Program-made: the position numbers and the translations under genes | Assembly: GCA_963793845.1 (NCBI GenBank) | Contig: CAWCBG010000014.1 | Span: 682,001-746,000, forward strand | Direction: 5' to 3' | DNA length: 64,000 nt | Source: CAWCBG01 sp963793845 | GTDB lineage: Bacteria > Acidobacteriota > Terriglobia > Terriglobales > Acidobacteriaceae | Notes under the pieces: model-generated | The model's input: the letters and a program-made list of their open reading frames with translations, nothing else | What the model was told of the DNA's origin: nothing | Database searches by the model: none | Shown here: piece by piece, positions 63,882 to 64,000 of the stretch | Numbering within the stretch: the stretch's first letter is position 1 | Layout: each line of letters begins with the position of its first letter

Positions 63882-64000
63882 CTAGGCCTCGATCAGGAAG
63901 CGGCCTTTTTCCATGATCTGCCGGCCGTCCACCCAGATGTCGAACTTGCGTCCCACCACGTCAATGTGGGTTCCGGAATACCATTGCGCGCCAGTGTGCT
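63882..64000 (-). CDS. C-terminal end of an unidentified gene (cut by window)
   Basis: The frame reads HTGAQWYSGTHIDVVGRKFD, then IWVDGRQIMEKGRFLIEA and TAG at 63882-63884, one base before the ATG of the next gene. Too short to name. IDVVGRKFDIWVDGRQIMEKG resembles the closing beta hairpin of several hydrolase families. Confidence 0.6.
   Translation of the reverse strand, partial: HTGAQWYSGTHIDVVGRKFDIWVDGRQIMEKGRFLIEA

Overview
The window looks like a chromosomal segment of an Acidobacteriota bacterium, probably Terriglobia close to Koribacter. This is inferred from its mix of families: Oar-like TonB-dependent receptors, CRTAC1/ASPIC-UnbV FG-GAP proteins, PEP-CTERM proteins, a B12-dependent ribonucleotide reductase, and very abundant short intergenic palindromes. 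GC content looks close to 60 percent. There is no rRNA, tRNA or CRISPR array that I can see.

Layout. 0-7.4 kb: 3' part of ispG, two acidobacterial hypothetical genes, a frameshifted trypsin-like protease with a small companion, an orphan gene and a PEP-CTERM gene. 7.5-13.7 kb (minus): the classical infC-rpmI-rplT-pheS-pheT translation cluster, interrupted between rplT and pheS by a REP-associated transposase (RAYT) embedded in its REP repeats. 13.8-22.1 kb: PEP-CTERM protein, MtaB, response regulator, zinc-ribbon protein, S21, a large TonB-dependent receptor and a secreted protein. 22.2-28.8 kb (plus): two monooxygenase-fold (ABM) proteins, gamma carbonic anhydrase, hisS, aspS, small proteins and a Crp/Fnr regulator. 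29-33.3 kb: a repeat-rich island with two 179-residue RAYT paralogues, an IS110 transposase and a PIN-like gene whose tail is made of repeat. 33.3-36.5 kb: nrdJ. 37.7-44.5 kb: an array of secreted and PEP-CTERM genes with shared 5' leaders, plus a DCC1 thiol oxidoreductase and a DoxX-like protein. 44.8-49.9 kb: paired secreted CxxC proteins, an alcohol dehydrogenase, two cysteine-rich secreted proteins and an AhpD-like gene. 50.4-59.9 kb: an operon-like set of TPR/FG-GAP protein, five-haem cytochrome with TPR, and FG-GAP/ASPIC protein fused to an amidase. 60.2-64 kb: Gfo/Idh/MocA oxidoreductase, GH5 glycosidase, an ATP-grasp-like gene and a partial gene.

The most notable observations are these. 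(1) The AhpD-like gene carries an in-frame TGA exactly where the second redox cysteine of CxxC belongs, followed by a hairpin that fits a bacterial SECIS, so it is very probably a selenoprotein. (2) Short intergenic repeat families have entered protein genes. nrdJ holds two copies of one ~68-bp repeat that encode almost the same peptide, and pheT holds a ~200-bp block of another family. This resembles the protein-coding palindromic elements of Rickettsia. (3) RAYT/REP systems are present in two unrelated families. (4) A multihaem cytochrome/FG-GAP operon of unknown role is present.

Caution: at least twelve single-base frame changes lie in otherwise well-conserved genes, including the essential hisS, pheT and nrdJ. 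Several are one extra base in a short homopolymer. Most are probably sequencing errors, so I annotate these loci as whole genes with a frame break rather than as pseudogenes.
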